A DNA stretch of 7,204 bases from Pseudomonadota bacterium (GTDB taxonomy: Bacteria; Pseudomonadota; Alphaproteobacteria; Rhizobiales; Hyphomicrobiaceae): the NCBI GenBank assembly GCA_023416575.1, contig JAEZHL010000359.1:1-7204 (forward strand), in the 5' to 3' direction. Positions 6,601 to 7,204 of this stretch are shown here, piece after piece; the first letter of the stretch is position 1, and each line of letters opens with the position of its first letter. The notes under the pieces were generated by a model that was given only the letters and a program-made list of their open reading frames with translations, was not told where the DNA came from and made no database searches. Both the position numbers and the translations under genes were made by a program.

Positions 6601-7160
6601 GGCTGTCGATCATCTACACGGGTTTCCTCGGCGACAATGAGAACATCCTGTTCTGGGTTGCCCAGTTCCTGTCGGAGGCGTTGCGGTTCTGTCAGCGCAA
6701 CCCGAACGACGAGCTGCAAGCGGTGGTGATGTTCGACGAGGCCGACCTCTACATCCCGGCCAATTCGAAACCCGCGACCGCCGAGCCACTGCAGAGTCTG
6801 CTTAAGCGGGCACGCTCCGCGGGCCTCGGCCTGATGCTCGCGACCCAGTCGCCGGGCGACCTCGACTACAAGAGCCGCGATCAGATCACGTCCTGGTTCA
6901 TCGGCCGCGTACGCGAGGACACGGCTCTGCGCAAGCTCAAGGCGGCATTCCAGAGCGAGAGCGGACTCGATCCCGCGGCCGTTCTGCCGGGACAGACGGT
7001 CGGCGAGTTCCACCTGGTCCAGGAAGGGCTGGTGCGCTCATTGAAGGCGCAGCGGTCGCTCATCAGTGCCGAGCAGGTGCCGTTCGATCGAATCGAGCAG
7101 CTCGCCTTCGAGACCAGGGACCAGGACGTGAAGCAGCTGCCGTTGTTCGAGCTGAAGTAG
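3666..7160 (+). CDS. dual P-loop ATPase: AAA/ORC-like N-terminal module fused to a HerA/FtsK-type module
   Basis: This 1164-residue protein starts at the ATG at 3666, with GAGGAA (3651-3656) 9 bases upstream. The first module (about 25-395) has Walker A GQSGAGKT (71-78), Walker B VFCIDQVED (Asp263), a sensor-1-like strand ILISC and a sensor-2-like GLSTRRLLEHA near 376-386. An acidic linker follows. Residues about 438-626 form a mixed alpha/beta domain of unknown family, then a Pro/Ala-rich linker (about 628-701). The C-terminal module (about 735-1140) is HerA/FtsK-like: a short lead-in strand with IGARAKPVTL, LKRHAAVLGGSGSGKTT with Walker A at 768-775, VLLDRKGDL, FDEADLY (Asp1024, Glu1025), LATQSPGDLD (Gln1061) and WFIGRVRED with candidate arginine-finger residues. 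HerA-type modules form hexamers that translocate DNA or drive a partner nuclease. The protein is presumably cytosolic and DNA-associated. It is larger than ordinary HerA proteins (roughly 500-600 residues), and the partner gene lies upstream. ATPase calls are firm; the biological role is inference. Confidence 0.85.
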   Translation: MQPNAQSALPVDGLSAAFEHSITWEDDIWRADPVDVEQVHLKARRKFEDLLESVTVGRGSNTQARILLFHGQSGAGKTHLLRALRTSAHRKGKAYFGYAQMTPDVASYADYYLRRLVNSLEKPYDPDKGGESALARLTQRLVSAAEGIAASELTKLRTANLDEEGLARLVLKLADDIIASPAFADQELDVNVVRALLYMQRSDPRIDQRVRQYLQGRVLNELSQAGVAALDPNTGDGRAFEIIEALGKLMWTVDQAALVFCIDQVEDLRFFEDAEERFQKAVRDLIQIANRLPTAIILISCLEDFYGQVRGVLAQSYVDRIEKSGPVALLETRTPEEARLIIAKRLEHEAEVRACGPTFPDASAFFGPQFFEEFGGLSTRRLLEHAQNRLRAQQSNGMDDPEPEEAPPEKAGFISTLAAALGFAASNDEPAQESAADIDYRDLWQRFTQASEAEIPTHDHELMDVLVAALGIAKNEWGDAVQLKVDRLEIADDLPAIDISVRHGAKNGGGHTFEARVFLCNRPTQGGGLKRQLDKVLGSMSGRACFMLRASDFPPNRKNQTAQAFRKFRDSGGRSLLVPIPDWERMLMVREFHAHHRYDPGFGRWFEQARLLSGMIPIVQLLRLDLISRPAAVPPPALAPAAPPVRQVEPPVLPVAAPAITDVARPMPSEVAPPVYGDEQEPAAVPMLDIPPITEKPPRSRWADWIGWGASSTPEPLPDNDDELPLSVILDEGGDDGQSIFAGREIGARAKPVTLNRGVLKRHAAVLGGSGSGKTTLALSLIEQLLLRGIPAVLLDRKGDLCSYANPDVWRASDNDERRGEREKLAEAIDVAVYTPGRSSGRPISITLLPNGISELPEHEQQLLANLSAAAMGDMLHLKNSATHQKQSGTLSVALKILGSRSRTEVTLADLIHLLEDEDPELTDLTQRMDPSGKIRRDLVAQLDSLRHRNSSLFEAGGESLRMESLLGIGPYARPGRTRLSIIYTGFLGDNENILFWVAQFLSEALRFCQRNPNDELQAVVMFDEADLYIPANSKPATAEPLQSLLKRARSAGLGLMLATQSPGDLDYKSRDQITSWFIGRVREDTALRKLKAAFQSESGLDPAAVLPGQTVGEFHLVQEGLVRSLKAQRSLISAEQVPFDRIEQLAFETRDQDVKQLPLFELK

Positions 7161-7167
7161 GGGAATC

Positions 7168-7184
7168 TCGCGCTCCCCGTGCGA
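7168..7184 (+). repeat. small hairpin after the dual ATPase gene
   Basis: TCGCGC (7168-7173) and GTGCGA (7179-7184) can pair over 6 base pairs (one G-U) with a TCCCC loop, 7 bases after the stop codon. It has no T-run and is short, so it is a poor terminator candidate. Confidence 0.2.
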
Positions 7185-7190
7185 AGGAGG
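7184..7190 (+). promoter_or_regulatory. AAGGAGG Shine-Dalgarno-like sequence at the window edge
   Basis: A perfect AAGGAGG lies 23 bases after the ATPase stop codon. No ATG, GTG or TTG occurs in the 14 bases that remain, so any start codon it serves would be at or beyond the edge, at a longer than ideal spacing. Confidence 0.25.
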
Positions 7191-7204
7191 GGGAACCCGC
7201 CGGC

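Overview
The window is GC-rich (about two thirds GC by eye) and reads like the chromosome of an alphaproteobacterium, probably of the order Hyphomicrobiales. The reasons are the style of the penicillin-binding protein tail at the left edge, a full-consensus CtrA-type box (TTAA-N7-TTAAC) in an intergenic region, and strong Shine-Dalgarno sequences in front of high-GC genes. This placement is inference; no rRNA or other phylogenetic marker is present.

Left part (1-1835): the 3' end of a D-alanyl-D-alanine carboxypeptidase of the S11 family (+), a small secreted protein of unknown function (-), a small cytosolic helical protein of unknown function (+), and a lipoprotein with a CAP/SCP domain (-). 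These are envelope and housekeeping genes that do not obviously work together. The 433-base gap 1836-2268 separates the CAP lipoprotein from the next + strand gene. It holds the CtrA-like box, an inverted repeat in the CAP leader and a candidate promoter for the rightward genes.

Right part (2269-7160): two rightward genes separated by 224 bases. The first encodes a 390-residue protein with a winged-helix-like N-terminus, a conserved-looking helical middle, a Pro/Ala/Arg linker and a compact C-terminal domain that also looks helix-rich. The second encodes an 1164-residue protein with two separate P-loop ATPase modules. The N-terminal module is AAA/ORC/STAND-like; the C-terminal module is of the HerA/FtsK type (DUF87/DUF853-like), and a domain of unknown fold and a Pro-rich linker lie between them. 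HerA-type ATPases are DNA translocases that usually work with a nuclease or other effector in DNA repair or phage defence. This pair is therefore the best candidate here for an undescribed DNA-processing or defence module. I do not recognise it as a named system, and no effector with a clear active site is visible. The window ends 44 bases after the second gene, so a third gene could lie just outside.

The 224-base gap between the two genes carries two inverted repeats, one of which overlaps a TTGACA hexamer just upstream of the ATPase gene. The second gene may therefore have its own promoter or operator. No tRNA, rRNA, CRISPR array or insertion sequence was found.
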